Shown piece after piece: positions 26,273 through 35,618 of a DNA stretch of 64,000 nt (position 1 is its first letter; each line of letters starts with the position of its first letter). The notes below the pieces were generated by a model. It worked only from the letters and a program-made list of their open reading frames with translations. It searched no databases and had not been told where the DNA came from. The stretch is taken from assembly GCA_003550275.1 (NCBI GenBank), contig QXCW01000002.1:1922001-1986000 (forward strand). The letters are read 5' to 3'. A program made the position numbers and the translations under genes. This DNA is from Flavobacteriaceae bacterium MAR_2010_72. Its GTDB lineage: Bacteria; Bacteroidota; Bacteroidia; Flavobacteriales; Flavobacteriaceae.

Positions 26273-27307
26273 TTATAAATTAAAATTCCAGTTTAGTTTT
26301 TTATTATAGTTCAGTTTACCAGCTTTAACCTCAAGTGGACCATCAAAATTATTGGTAAACAAACTACCCGTACCAAGTCCTTGTGGTAAATCATTTTGTA
26401 AGTTATAAGTCCATTGTGCAATAGCATTTAAACCAATGTTACTTTCAAGTGCCGAGGTGTTCCACCAACTTATACCTGATTGCTTACAAATGGCTATCCA
26501 TTCTTCACTTCCCTTGTATCCTCCAATAAAACTTGGCTTCAAAATAACATACTGGGGTTGTATGGTTTGTAGCAATTGTTTCTTTTTTGTTACTGAAAAG
26601 GTTCCTATTAATTCTTCATCCAAAGCAATTGGCAATGGTGTTTCGTCACATAATCTAGCCATTTCTTGCCACTGATTCACTTGTATCGGCTGTTCAATGG
26701 AATGCAAATCATGATCTGACAAACGTTTTAATTTCTCTAAAGCTTCATGAGCACCGAAAGCACCGTTAGCATCAACACGAAGTTCGATATCATCTGATGA
26801 AAATTCTTTTCTAATGGATTTTAGAAGTTGGATTTCAGTTTCAAAATCTATTGCTCCAATTTTCATTTTTATACAACGAAATCCGGATTCGATTTTATCC
26901 TTGATTTGTTGTTTCATAAAGGCTTCTGAACCCATCCAAATCAATCCGTTAATTGGAATTGAATCCTTACTTTCTGTAAATGCCGATGGGAACAATTCAA
27001 AAGGGGTTTCACTTTCAAATGACCTAAACGCCATTTCAAGACCAAACTGAATACTAGGAAACTCAATATTTGATTCGTATAACGTTTCAAGCCCTAACAA
27101 GATGTTTTCACAGATCCATTTTAATTGATCTTCATAATCTGGTCGATCATCAACACTTAAGCCTCTTAAAATACCACATTCACCTATGCCCTGCTTTCCT
27201 TCAAAATCCAGAATAATAAACCATGTTTCCTTGGTTTTCAAAATCCCTCTGGACGTACCACTCGGCTGTTTAAAATTGAGAATGTATTTTCGGTAATGTG
27301 CCTTCAT
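26273..27307 (-). CDS. menC: o-Succinylbenzoate synthase
   Basis: A 344-residue enolase-superfamily enzyme that dehydrates SHCHC to o-succinylbenzoate in menaquinone synthesis. Active-site segments are visible: CIKMKIG (the KxK-type lysine), ELRVDANGAF (first metal Asp), SIEQPIQ (Glu), PIALDEEL (Asp/Glu) and YVILKPSFIGG (second lysine). Members of this superfamily with N-succinylamino acid racemase activity look similar, but the linked menA, B, D, E and F genes favour MenC. A perfect -7 box (27318-27325) lies 10 bp before the ATG. The CPBP gene follows directly. Confidence 0.88.
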   Translation of the reverse strand: MKAHYRKYILNFKQPSGTSRGILKTKETWFIILDFEGKQGIGECGILRGLSVDDRPDYEDQLKWICENILLGLETLYESNIEFPSIQFGLEMAFRSFESETPFELFPSAFTESKDSIPINGLIWMGSEAFMKQQIKDKIESGFRCIKMKIGAIDFETEIQLLKSIRKEFSSDDIELRVDANGAFGAHEALEKLKRLSDHDLHSIEQPIQVNQWQEMARLCDETPLPIALDEELIGTFSVTKKKQLLQTIQPQYVILKPSFIGGYKGSEEWIAICKQSGISWWNTSALESNIGLNAIAQWTYNLQNDLPQGLGTGSLFTNNFDGPLEVKAGKLNYNKKLNWNFNL

Positions 27308-27317
27308 ATTGTGAGGC

Positions 27318-27325
27318 CAAAAATA
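27318..27325 (-). promoter_or_regulatory. -7 box (TATTTTTG) of menC
   Basis: An exact TAnnTTTG match on the minus strand, 10 bp before the menC start codon. Confidence 0.5.
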
Positions 27326-27346
27326 GTTAATTAATTTTGTAATTTA

Positions 27347-27371
27347 GGTCTCGACTACGCTCGACCTGACA
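27347..27371. repeat. Third copy of the interspersed repeat
   Basis: GGTCTCGACTACGCTCGACC followed by TGACA. The reverse complement shares TGTCAGGT, GAGC and GTCGA with the two copies in the hairpin at 25163-25303. It lies in the divergent gap between menC and the sterol desaturase gene. Confidence 0.72.
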
Positions 27372-27389
27372 ACACCAAAATTTATTTGG

Positions 27390-27397
27390 TATTTTCG
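27390..27397 (+). promoter_or_regulatory. -7-like box (TATTTTCG) of the sterol desaturase gene
   Basis: Matches TAnnTTTG except one base, 25 bp before the ATG at 27423. Confidence 0.42.
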
Positions 27398-27422
27398 TGA
27401 TTTAGAGCATTAAACTTTTACC

Positions 27423-28319
27423 ATGCCAGAATTTCCAAATATCATTCTTTTTGCTATTCCCTTTTTTATTTTAGCCATGCTGATTGAGTTGTTTTTTACT
27501 ATTAAGCTCAATCTAAAAACTTACGAACCTAAAGATGCATTTTCATCAATTAGCATGGGAATTGGTAATGTATTGTTGGGATTTTTAAGCAAGGCTATTG
27601 TTCTAACGTCGTTCTTTTTCATCTACGAACATTTTAGATTGGCAACGATTCCGTTAGCTTGGTGGAGTTTTGTGCTGCTTTTCTTTGCAGATGACATTTC
27701 ATATTATTGGTTTCATCGCATTTCGCATGAATGCCGCTTATTTTGGGCTTCTCACGTTGTTCACCATTCCTCACAACACTATAATTTAAGTACGGCCTTG
27801 AGGCAAACCTGGTCTGGTGGATTTTATTCCTTTATTTTTTGGTTATGGCTGCCATTAATTGGGTTTCATCCAGGTATGATTATGCTACAAATGTCGATAA
27901 GTTTACTTTATCAATTTTGGATACACACCGAAGCGATCCATAAAATGCCGAAATGGTTTGAAGCTGTTATGAATACACCGTCTCACCACAGGGTACACCA
28001 TGGTAGTAACCCTTTGTATTTGGATAGAAACCATGCTGGAATTTTGATTATTTGGGACAAACTTTTTGGCACGTTCCAACCCGAACTTGAAAATGAAAAA
28101 GTGGTATATGGTTTGGTAAAAAACATTCAGACCTACAATCCTATTAAGATTGCTTTTATTGAATGGATTAATATGTTTAAAGATGCCTTTACTGGGAAGA
28201 AATCTTTAAAAAACCGGTGGCATTATCTTATAAAACCACCTGGATGGAAACACGATGGTACTGGAAAAATTAGTGTGGAGTTACGAGCAGAATGGTTGAA
28301 TTCAAAAAATAATGAATAA
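27423..28319 (+). CDS. Sterol desaturase / fatty acid hydroxylase family membrane protein
   Basis: 298 residues with several N-terminal membrane helices. The eight-histidine di-iron motif is WFHRISHE (HxxxH), ASHVVHHSSQHYN (HxxHH) and PSHHRVHHGSN (HHxxHH), with HTEAIHK in between. Bacterial members hydroxylate or desaturate lipids, carotenoids or sphingolipid-like compounds; which substrate applies cannot be inferred. It is divergent from menC and convergent with the S9 peptidase gene. The aerobic mechanism fits an oxygen-respiring organism. Confidence 0.9.
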   Translation: MPEFPNIILFAIPFFILAMLIELFFTIKLNLKTYEPKDAFSSISMGIGNVLLGFLSKAIVLTSFFFIYEHFRLATIPLAWWSFVLLFFADDISYYWFHRISHECRLFWASHVVHHSSQHYNLSTALRQTWSGGFYSFIFWLWLPLIGFHPGMIMLQMSISLLYQFWIHTEAIHKMPKWFEAVMNTPSHHRVHHGSNPLYLDRNHAGILIIWDKLFGTFQPELENEKVVYGLVKNIQTYNPIKIAFIEWINMFKDAFTGKKSLKNRWHYLIKPPGWKHDGTGKISVELRAEWLNSKNNE

Positions 28320-28346
28320 TGAATAGGTTTATCGTTACGATCTCAA

Positions 28347-30278
28347 TCAATTAAGATGTTCGATAAAAAACTGAATCATTTTGGGTTTCCATTCTGGGTT
28401 CCGCATAATAATATGATCCATCCCTTGATATTCAATAAATTCATAGTTCTTGTAACCCAGATCATTCAGTTTTTGAACCAAGAAATAGGCATCATCAATT
28501 GGAACATCATCATCTGCAGTACCATGAGCAATAATCAGCGGTGCTTTTAAACGATTCAATTGATTCGAAATGTTTGATTTTTGGTACTGTTCCGGACAGT
28601 CTTGTGGTAGACAGCCCATAAAAGGCTCAATAGCCACCCTAAAATTTTGAGGATCGATAGCCGCTGCATTAATATGGCCAGCTTTATAAAATTCGGGAGC
28701 TTCAAGAAGAGCTCGCAATGCAAAATGTCCGCCCCAACTATGACCCAAAACACCTACTTTATCCATATTCATATACGGCCGGTCCTTGGCTAATTGCTTA
28801 AGTCCATAGATATGATCCTGTAATTCGATCTGCCCAAATTTGCCGTAACTAAAATCCTTAAAATCTTTACCTCTTCCAGATGTGCCCCTACCATCTATAA
28901 ACACTACAATAAAGCCTTTCTGTGCTAGGTCATTCATATCCCATAACCAGGGCGAAAATAAGTCGCGGTCTACAACATTGGTAAAAGATGCCCCATAAAT
29001 ATACTCTACTACTGGATACGATTTATTGGCATCAAAATTAGAGGGTTTTAGAATAAAAGCCTCTAAATTGGTTTTGTGGTCGGCTGCCAGAATTTTTGCA
29101 TACTCGAAATTAAAGTGATTTTCTGCTATTTGAGAAAAATTGCCTTTCCACAAGGTCTTAATATACTTTCCTTCAGGAGTCATTCTATCAATCTGTAACA
29201 TTCTGGGAAGGCTCGATCTCATTACCCAAAGTGTATCTTTGTTGTCTGAAGGCAATAAATCCAAAAACCCAGAAGTATCGGTTATTATTTCTATCTTATT
29301 TGATGATAAACCTACCTTAAATAACTGCTTGCTGTATGGATTTTCAGAATCGGAATGAGCCGTAAAATATACCCAATCATTTTTTAAATCTATGTCTTCT
29401 ATATCTACCACGATTCCATTTTGGGAATAGTTGGTTAAAGGACTTATCAAATTCCCTTCCAAATCATACAAATACAATTGATTGAATCCACTGCGTTCAC
29501 TCATCCAAATGAATTGGTTTCTACCTTCAAGAAAGCTTACGAGTTTCATGTCCCTCAACCGATTGCTATAGCCTTGCAAAAGATTTAGGCCCACCAAATA
29601 GGTGTTTGATTGTTCTGATAAAAGAATTGAAGATTTTCCTGATGAAGTTTCGACCACACGCAGATTAAGCTCTTTCATTAAGCGATCAGATTCCAACATA
29701 TAAACCGACGTATTATCCGAACTCCAATCCATTACATGAGCATATGGAAAATTAGGGTTTTGCTCGACTTTAATGTGACCACCCGTGGTAGCATTAATAA
29801 TATAAAATTGATGTTTGGGAAGGGCTTGACCTGCTCGAGAATAGGTTTTATAAACTACACTATCAGGACTTGCCATGGTTAATTTAATTTTAGGCACGTC
29901 TCGATTATCTATTTGTTTTGCTACTAAATAATTCCCGTCATGAGACCAAAGTGCATTATCCATATTCCAATACCACCCTTCAGAAGGAGATATAACTATC
30001 TCAAGCTCTTCGGAGTCTTCTGCTCTAAAGTAGAGGTTTCCGTTTTCGGTTCCAGCAAATTTCTTTACGCTAGGCGAATAAATTTCAAATTGCGGTCTTG
30101 TGTGTCCAAATAATCCAGGACCTAACATTTTTGCATTTGGATGCCAACCCTCACTGTTTTGTTGCATTAAAATTTCAGGGGGATTGTCCATGATTTGATT
30201 CATGATCCGTTGAGCATGGATTTCTGAAGTCAATGATAGGAAACACAACAGCACGAATAGAACTTTAGCTTTGACCAT
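28347..30278 (-). CDS. Secreted S9 family peptidase (dipeptidyl peptidase IV-like)
   Basis: About 643 residues from the ATG at 30278 (MVKAKVLFVLLCFLSLTSE, a signal peptide); the TTG six codons upstream is less likely. An N-terminal beta-propeller (about 60-370, DPPIV N-terminal type) is followed by an alpha/beta-hydrolase domain with nucleophile motif GHSWGGHFAL, the Asp region HGTADDDVPIDDA and the His in YQGMDHIIM. Such enzymes cleave after proline or alanine near peptide N-termini. The signal peptide places it in the periplasm or outside, matching the secreted M24 peptidase also in the window. Confidence 0.9.
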   Translation of the reverse strand: MVKAKVLFVLLCFLSLTSEIHAQRIMNQIMDNPPEILMQQNSEGWHPNAKMLGPGLFGHTRPQFEIYSPSVKKFAGTENGNLYFRAEDSEELEIVISPSEGWYWNMDNALWSHDGNYLVAKQIDNRDVPKIKLTMASPDSVVYKTYSRAGQALPKHQFYIINATTGGHIKVEQNPNFPYAHVMDWSSDNTSVYMLESDRLMKELNLRVVETSSGKSSILLSEQSNTYLVGLNLLQGYSNRLRDMKLVSFLEGRNQFIWMSERSGFNQLYLYDLEGNLISPLTNYSQNGIVVDIEDIDLKNDWVYFTAHSDSENPYSKQLFKVGLSSNKIEIITDTSGFLDLLPSDNKDTLWVMRSSLPRMLQIDRMTPEGKYIKTLWKGNFSQIAENHFNFEYAKILAADHKTNLEAFILKPSNFDANKSYPVVEYIYGASFTNVVDRDLFSPWLWDMNDLAQKGFIVVFIDGRGTSGRGKDFKDFSYGKFGQIELQDHIYGLKQLAKDRPYMNMDKVGVLGHSWGGHFALRALLEAPEFYKAGHINAAAIDPQNFRVAIEPFMGCLPQDCPEQYQKSNISNQLNRLKAPLIIAHGTADDDVPIDDAYFLVQKLNDLGYKNYEFIEYQGMDHIIMRNPEWKPKMIQFFIEHLN

Positions 30279-30385
30279 GATATAATTGATTTTCAATGGA
30301 TAACAAGGTAATCAATTAAGGCATTAATTGAGTTTAATTTGAAGTCTATTCTTTAAATGACTTAAATATTCTAAACCATTTCAAA

Positions 30386-31063
30386 CTACAACTCAATACT
30401 TTCCCCAATATCCAATAACATTAAATCTTTGTCTTTATCAAAAAACTTGCGTTTAGCTTCTTCATGGTCAATCTCAATATAACCGAAGGTGTCAAAATGG
30501 TAGCCCAAGATTTTATCACATTGCACAAAATCACTTGCTAAAATGGCATCATCAATTCCCATAGTAAAGTTGTCACCGATTGGGAAAATCGCTAAATCCA
30601 ATTGGGTTTGTAAAGGAATTAACTTCATATCCATCGTCAATGCAGTGTCTCCAGCGATATAAATATTCTTTCGTTCGCCTTCAATTACAAAACCTCCAGG
30701 CTGACCACCATAGCTTCCGTCAGGGAACGAGGAGGTATGGATAGCATTCACATATTTAAGGTTTCCAAACTCAAAATCCCATTGACCTCCATGGTTCATT
30801 GGATGCACTTCAAATCCCAGTTTTTCATAATGTGTTGCAACTTCATAGTTGGAAACGATGACCGCATTTGTGTTTTTCGCTATGGTTTCAGCATCTAAAA
30901 TATGATCCTGATGTGCATGGGTCAACAATATATAATCTGCTTTTAGAGCAGTGATATCGATGTCTGAAGCTTTAGGGTTTCCAGAAATGAATGGATCTAC
31001 TAGAATGTGAACTTCACTAACTTCAATTCCTAAACAAGCGTGGCCGTAAAATGTAATTTTCAT
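30386..31063 (-). CDS. UlaG/UPF0173-type metallo-beta-lactamase-fold hydrolase
   Basis: A 225-residue single-domain metal-dependent hydrolase. The zinc motif is LLTHAHQDHILD (HxHxDH), the upstream strand is MKITFYGHACLGIE and further ligands lie in IYIAGDTALT and YHFDTFG. UlaG-like proteins hydrolyse lactones or phosphodiesters, but the family is broad and often assigned only as metal-dependent hydrolase. It lies 49 bp after menA on the same strand and may share its transcript; no menaquinone role is known. Confidence 0.9.
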   Translation of the reverse strand: MKITFYGHACLGIEVSEVHILVDPFISGNPKASDIDITALKADYILLTHAHQDHILDAETIAKNTNAVIVSNYEVATHYEKLGFEVHPMNHGGQWDFEFGNLKYVNAIHTSSFPDGSYGGQPGGFVIEGERKNIYIAGDTALTMDMKLIPLQTQLDLAIFPIGDNFTMGIDDAILASDFVQCDKILGYHFDTFGYIEIDHEEAKRKFFDKDKDLMLLDIGESIEL

Positions 31064-31112
31064 GGTTCTAAAATTTAACCTGAAAATACAAAAAAGTGTT
31101 TAATAAACCTGA

Positions 31113-32015
31113 TTATAAAATATAACCCAATCCTAAAAGGAGTGAAAACAAAAACGTAGATAGTGCCAAAACCTTTAATTGCGAATCAAAATCATTTGGT
31201 TGTTCTGCCTTCGCTATTTGTTTCAGATGAATAATTAATGGGATATAAGCTAAAAAGCATAGAAAATTTAGCGCTGAAGAATAATACAGTAATGCAAAAA
31301 CAAAAGAAATAAGAATTGCTCCACCAACAAGAATAAAATGATAAACTTTAGAAGCTTTCTTTCCAAATTTAACCGCCAAAGTAATTTTATTTGATTGCTT
31401 ATCAGTATCTGAATCTCGCATATTATTAAGGTTTAAAACCCCAACGCTCAATAAACCAACTGAAATTGCAGGTAATAACACATGATGATCTAACTCCTTT
31501 GTATACAGAAAATAACTGCCAACTACACTCACAAACCCAAAAAAAATAAACACAAAAATATCGCCCAAACCTCTATACCCATATGCCGATTTGCCCATGG
31601 TATAATTCATAGCAGCGTAAACAGAAAGTGCTCCTAAACCTATAAACAGTAAAAAATATAAAAAATGTCCTTGACCAAATGCCTTATAAAGAAGTAAAAA
31701 CACCAACAAAATAATAATCAGAATATTAATTTTTATAGCTTCTAACATCTGCTCTGGAGTTATTGCACCACTTTGAATAGCTCGCGTCGGCCCAACCCTA
31801 GACTCATTATCTGTTCCTTTTACACCATCACCATAATCATTGGCCAAATTAGATAGAATTTGGAGGCTAACGGTTGTTAAAATCGCAAATATGAAAATGA
31901 AAATGTTGAAAAATCCGTTATAGTAAGCAAAACAGGTGCCAATAATGATACCTGAAATTGAAAGTGGAAGCGTTCTTAGCCGAATAGCAGACAACCAAGG
32001 TTTTAATTTACTCAT
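31113..32015 (-). CDS. menA: 1,4-Dihydroxy-2-naphthoate polyprenyltransferase
   Basis: A 300-residue UbiA-superfamily integral membrane enzyme with about nine helices. It attaches the polyprenyl tail to DHNA, the membrane step of menaquinone synthesis. The two Asp-rich motifs that bind Mg-pyrophosphate are LANDYGDGVKGTDN (about 57-70) and NNMRDSDTDKQSNK (about 197-210). The TRAIQSG segment between is MenA-typical. It follows menB by 18 bp on the same strand. Confidence 0.94.
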   Translation of the reverse strand: MSKLKPWLSAIRLRTLPLSISGIIIGTCFAYYNGFFNIFIFIFAILTTVSLQILSNLANDYGDGVKGTDNESRVGPTRAIQSGAITPEQMLEAIKINILIIILLVFLLLYKAFGQGHFLYFLLFIGLGALSVYAAMNYTMGKSAYGYRGLGDIFVFIFFGFVSVVGSYFLYTKELDHHVLLPAISVGLLSVGVLNLNNMRDSDTDKQSNKITLAVKFGKKASKVYHFILVGGAILISFVFALLYYSSALNFLCFLAYIPLIIHLKQIAKAEQPNDFDSQLKVLALSTFLFSLLLGLGYIL

Positions 32016-32033
32016 TTAAATTGGTTTACGAGA

Positions 32034-32873
32034 TTAAGGTATCCACTTTTTGTCAAAGTTTGGCTTTCGTTTTTCGAGAAATGCATCACGCCCTTCCTTG
32101 GCTTCGTCGGTCATATACGCCAATCGCGTTGCTTCTCCAGCAAAAACTTGTTGTCCGACCATACCATCATCTGTTAAATTCATGGCGAATTTAAGCATTT
32201 TTATAGATGTAGGCGATTTGGCCAAAATTTCCTGTGCCCATTGATACGCAGTTGTTTCAAGTGCTTCATGAGGTATTACAGCATTGACCATTCCCATATC
32301 AAAGGCTTCAGTTGCTGAATAATTTCTTCCCAAAAAGAAAATTTCCCTTGCCTTTTTCTGTCCTACCATTTTTGCCAAATATGCAGAACCATAGCCTCCA
32401 TCAAAACTGGTTACATCGGCATCGGTTTGCTTAAAAATAGCATGTTCTTTACTTGCCAAAGTTAAATCGCAAACAACGTGCAGGCTATGTCCGCCACCAA
32501 CTGCCCAACCCGGAACTACTGCAATGACAGCTTTGGGCATAAACCGAATCAAACGTTGTACCTCCAGTATATTTAAACGGTGGTAACCATCTTCACCTAC
32601 ATAACCTTGATGTCCCCTTGCTTTTTGATCACCTCCGCTACAAAAACTCCAAACCCCATCTTTAGTTGATGGTCCTTCCGCTGATAAGAGAACAACTCCA
32701 ATGTTCACATCTTCATTTGCATCATAAAATGCATCGTAAAGCTCACTTGTGGTTTTAGGTCTGAACGCATTTCGTACATCAGGTCTGTTAAAGGCTATTC
32801 TGGCAACACCATTACATTTTTTATAGGTGATGTCTGTATACTCTTTAGCTGTTACCCATTTAATTTCACTCAT
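32034..32873 (-). CDS. menB: 1,4-Dihydroxy-2-naphthoyl-CoA synthase
   Basis: 279 residues from the ATG at 32873 (MSEIKWVTAKEY), which fits the family better than the upstream ATG at 32897. A crotonase-fold enzyme that closes the naphthoate ring from o-succinylbenzoyl-CoA. Family segments: FNRPDVRNAFRP, the oxyanion-hole stretch FCSGGDQKARGHQGY, VPGWAVGGGHSLHVVCD, and FDGGYGSAYLA. The SGGDQK form and the conserved Asp/Tyr positions identify MenB among crotonases. It lies in the order cvfB, menB, menA. Confidence 0.95.
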   Translation of the reverse strand: MSEIKWVTAKEYTDITYKKCNGVARIAFNRPDVRNAFRPKTTSELYDAFYDANEDVNIGVVLLSAEGPSTKDGVWSFCSGGDQKARGHQGYVGEDGYHRLNILEVQRLIRFMPKAVIAVVPGWAVGGGHSLHVVCDLTLASKEHAIFKQTDADVTSFDGGYGSAYLAKMVGQKKAREIFFLGRNYSATEAFDMGMVNAVIPHEALETTAYQWAQEILAKSPTSIKMLKFAMNLTDDGMVGQQVFAGEATRLAYMTDEAKEGRDAFLEKRKPNFDKKWIP

Positions 32874-32903
32874 ATTTATCAATTTAAAATTGTGCAATTA
32901 AAA

Positions 32904-33734
32904 TTACACCAGGTAAATCCCATCTTCTCTAATTTCTATTAACCGCTGTTTATACAAGGTTCCAATAGCTTTTTTAAAACTCTTTTTACTCATTTCTAAA
33001 GTTCGTTTAATGGATTCTGGGTCAGATTTATCGGTCAACGCTAAAAACCCATCATTATCTTCGAGTTCTTGCAGTATGGTCTCGGCGTTAGGTTCGATAT
33101 TTCGATAACCTATTTTTCCCAAAACAATGTCTAATTTATTGTCGGGGCGTATATTTTTCACGTAGCCCTTCAGACGGTCGCCAATACTTAAATCTTTATA
33201 AATATCATCCTTAAATATTAATCCAGAATGCTTTTTATTCACAATCACATTCATTCCAATATCTGAAGGATGAGAAACAATCAAATCTACTTCATCAAAT
33301 TTTTCAACCGTCAATACTTTATTGTCTAAAAACCGATTGGTTTTACTAGAAGCTACTAATCGACCTGTTTCTTCATCCAAATAACAATAGACCAAATACC
33401 ACCCTCCGGCTTTCATCTTAAAAGCTTGTTCCTTGAATGGGCAAAATAATTCCTTTAAAAGCCCCCAGTCTAAAAAAGCGCCATGTTGTGTGACTTGATT
33501 GCAACGAAGCATCGCAAATTCATTGACTTTGATATAAGGTTTATCGGTAACAGCAACTGGACGTTCCTCATTATCTAAATAAACAAACACCTCTAACTTT
33601 TCCCAAATCTTAAAATTTTCTGGAACGTAACGATTAGGTAATAGCACTTCGTTACCTTCATCATCTGCAATATATAAGCCTTGTTCTGTTTCTCGAAGAA
33701 TTTCAAGTGTATTGTAATCACCAATTTGTATCAT
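32904..33734 (-). CDS. CvfB-type S1 RNA-binding protein
   Basis: 276 residues. Several S1-like OB domains are followed by a C-terminal winged helix (about 215-276, including TDKSDPESIKRTLEMSKKSF and GTLYKQRLIEIREDGIYLV). The start MIQIGDYNTLEI matches the CvfB/YitL family. In staphylococci CvfB binds RNA and affects virulence gene expression; here its target is unknown. It sits between menD and menB on the same strand. A perfect -7 box ends only 4 bp before the ATG, so an mRNA starting there would be nearly leaderless. Confidence 0.88.
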   Translation of the reverse strand: MIQIGDYNTLEILRETEQGLYIADDEGNEVLLPNRYVPENFKIWEKLEVFVYLDNEERPVAVTDKPYIKVNEFAMLRCNQVTQHGAFLDWGLLKELFCPFKEQAFKMKAGGWYLVYCYLDEETGRLVASSKTNRFLDNKVLTVEKFDEVDLIVSHPSDIGMNVIVNKKHSGLIFKDDIYKDLSIGDRLKGYVKNIRPDNKLDIVLGKIGYRNIEPNAETILQELEDNDGFLALTDKSDPESIKRTLEMSKKSFKKAIGTLYKQRLIEIREDGIYLV

Positions 33735-33738
33735 GTGG

Positions 33739-33746
33739 CAAAGGTA
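33739..33746 (-). promoter_or_regulatory. -7 box (TACCTTTG) abutting the cvfB start codon
   Basis: An exact TAnnTTTG match on the minus strand, 4 bp before the ATG at 33734. If used, transcription would begin at or next to the start codon. Confidence 0.4.
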
Positions 33747-33804
33747 ATAATATATGAGTTTACTATAATAAAAATGAACGCTTCTTTGAAAACTCTCAAT
33801 TAAC

Positions 33805-35565
33805 TTATTTTAAGAATTTGAAATAGTCCAATAAAACTTTGTCGTTTAGTGCTCTTGGAGTAAAGATCTCTAGTAGTTTTGGCCGATCAGATTCTGAATA
33901 AAATCCTTTTAACTTTAGTTTTAACTGCTTTTCATCTACCACTGAAGTATATTCAAAATGATACATTTTACACAGTTGTTTCGCACTTAATTCATGTTTA
34001 GTCTCGAAAAAAGTGTCAAAATTTTCAGTGTCTTTATGACCCGGTAATATCCTAAAAATACCACCGCCTTGATTGTTAATGACTATAATCCTGAAGGTGT
34101 TTGGAATATAGTTATTCCAAAGTGCATTACTGTCATAAAAAAAGCTCAAATCACCTGAAAGCAAAACAGTTGGCTGCTCGTTTACAGTAGCACATCCAAT
34201 AGCCGTTGAGGTACTGCCATCTATCCCACTTGTACCACGATTACAATACACCTGTAAGGTTTTGTTCAAATCAAAAAGTTGAGCATAACGAATGGTAGAA
34301 CTATTACTTAATTGCAATGTAGAATTATTTGGTAAGGATTTTAAAACCACATCAAAAACCTTAAGATCAGAAAACGGAATCTCCTTAAGGTAGTCATGAT
34401 GCCGTTGTAAACGATGTTTCTTTACGTCATCCCAAACTCTTCTGTAGTCACTTTTGACATAATGGGTGATTTTAGGCAAAAACATTGAAAAAAAAGTGTT
34501 TGGATGAATTGTAATCTGTTTTTCTAAACAGAAAAATGTATCATTCGCCTCTTTTTCTCCAATATGCCAATGTTGTTTAGGTTGATATTTGCGTAAAAAT
34601 GCCTTTACTTTTTTTGAAACAATTAATCCTCCAAAAGTTAAAAGAATTTCAGGTTGCAATTGTTTGAATTCTTTATCCTCTAATGGTGCAATGATCTTAT
34701 CAATACTAGGGAAAAATTCGTCGTGATTAAGATTAGAGGTCGTTTCAGTAAATACCAAAACACTGTCATCGGCTGCTAATTCGTCAAGCCATTTTTGTTC
34801 AATGCTATTAGGGTGATTAACACCAACCAAGATCATTTTTTTAGAAGCTTCATTCCAATCTTCCAAACTTTGCTTGATTTCAAAATCGTCAATTTTGTTT
34901 GGCTTTGTTTCTAACTTTACTGGCTTTAATTTGATGCTCAAACCATCCACCATTTCATATAAAGGTTCATCAAATGGGATGTTGATATGCACTGGCCCCG
35001 ATTTTAATATGGCCTTTTGTATGGTCGAACTGATTTCAATTTCATTGGAAGTTTGAATATCCTGCTGAAGTCCTAAAAAACGCTCCAACTTATCTTCAAT
35101 ACTCTTAAAAATGGGTAAATCTTCATCATCAGAAAGCCGGTTTTCATCTTTAAGATCCAACTTCAAATTAACCGATTCCAAAATATGATTGGCAAATACA
35201 TCTTGCTGATTAATGGTTTGCCCATCTCCTATTCCAATTAAATGTTTAGGTCTGTCGGCTGACAAAACTATGAGCGGAATATTGCTATAAAATGCTTCAG
35301 CTATCGCAGGATAGTAATTCAATAATGCGCTTCCTGATGTACACAACAAGGCAACCGGATGTTTCAGACGCTGTGCCATACCTAAAGCAAAAAAAGCAGC
35401 ACAACGCTCATCTACAATACTATAGCAATTAAAATAGTCATTATTTGTGAAGCCAATGGTCAACGGAGCATTTCTGCTCCCCGGAGAAATTACAATATGT
35501 TTTATTTTATGAGATTTGCAGAGCTCTATAACCGTCTGTGCAAGTGGAATTTTCGGGTACTTCAT
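33805..35565 (-). CDS. menD: 2-Succinyl-5-enolpyruvyl-6-hydroxy-3-cyclohexene-1-carboxylate synthase
   Basis: A 586-residue thiamine-diphosphate enzyme joining isochorismate and 2-oxoglutarate, the first committed step of classical menaquinone synthesis. The N-terminus has VISPGSRNAPLTIGF and VDERCAAFFALGMAQ with the ThDP-activating Glu. The central segment GPVHINIPFDEPLY and the C-terminal NRGTSGIDGSTSTAIGCA with GDLSFFYDSNALW (the GDG-type Mg-ThDP motif in a GDLS form) are MenD-typical. It has its own exact -7 box (35586-35593) and follows menF by 53 bp. Confidence 0.95.
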   Translation of the reverse strand: MKYPKIPLAQTVIELCKSHKIKHIVISPGSRNAPLTIGFTNNDYFNCYSIVDERCAAFFALGMAQRLKHPVALLCTSGSALLNYYPAIAEAFYSNIPLIVLSADRPKHLIGIGDGQTINQQDVFANHILESVNLKLDLKDENRLSDDEDLPIFKSIEDKLERFLGLQQDIQTSNEIEISSTIQKAILKSGPVHINIPFDEPLYEMVDGLSIKLKPVKLETKPNKIDDFEIKQSLEDWNEASKKMILVGVNHPNSIEQKWLDELAADDSVLVFTETTSNLNHDEFFPSIDKIIAPLEDKEFKQLQPEILLTFGGLIVSKKVKAFLRKYQPKQHWHIGEKEANDTFFCLEKQITIHPNTFFSMFLPKITHYVKSDYRRVWDDVKKHRLQRHHDYLKEIPFSDLKVFDVVLKSLPNNSTLQLSNSSTIRYAQLFDLNKTLQVYCNRGTSGIDGSTSTAIGCATVNEQPTVLLSGDLSFFYDSNALWNNYIPNTFRIIVINNQGGGIFRILPGHKDTENFDTFFETKHELSAKQLCKMYHFEYTSVVDEKQLKLKLKGFYSESDRPKLLEIFTPRALNDKVLLDYFKFLK

Positions 35566-35585
35566 TTAATTCTTTAATCTACCTG

Positions 35586-35593
35586 CAAAATTA
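35586..35593 (-). promoter_or_regulatory. -7 box (TAATTTTG) of menD
   Basis: An exact TAnnTTTG match on the minus strand, 20 bp before the menD ATG, suggesting menD can be transcribed separately from menF. Confidence 0.55.
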
Positions 35594-35618
35594 AGTAATA
35601 GTAAGCACAAACAAATCT

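Noticed and set aside
25192-27371. CRISPR-like array from the repeats near 25-27 kb
   Set aside because: Only three copies, in mixed orientation and irregular spacing, with no cas genes; better explained as interspersed palindromic repeats.
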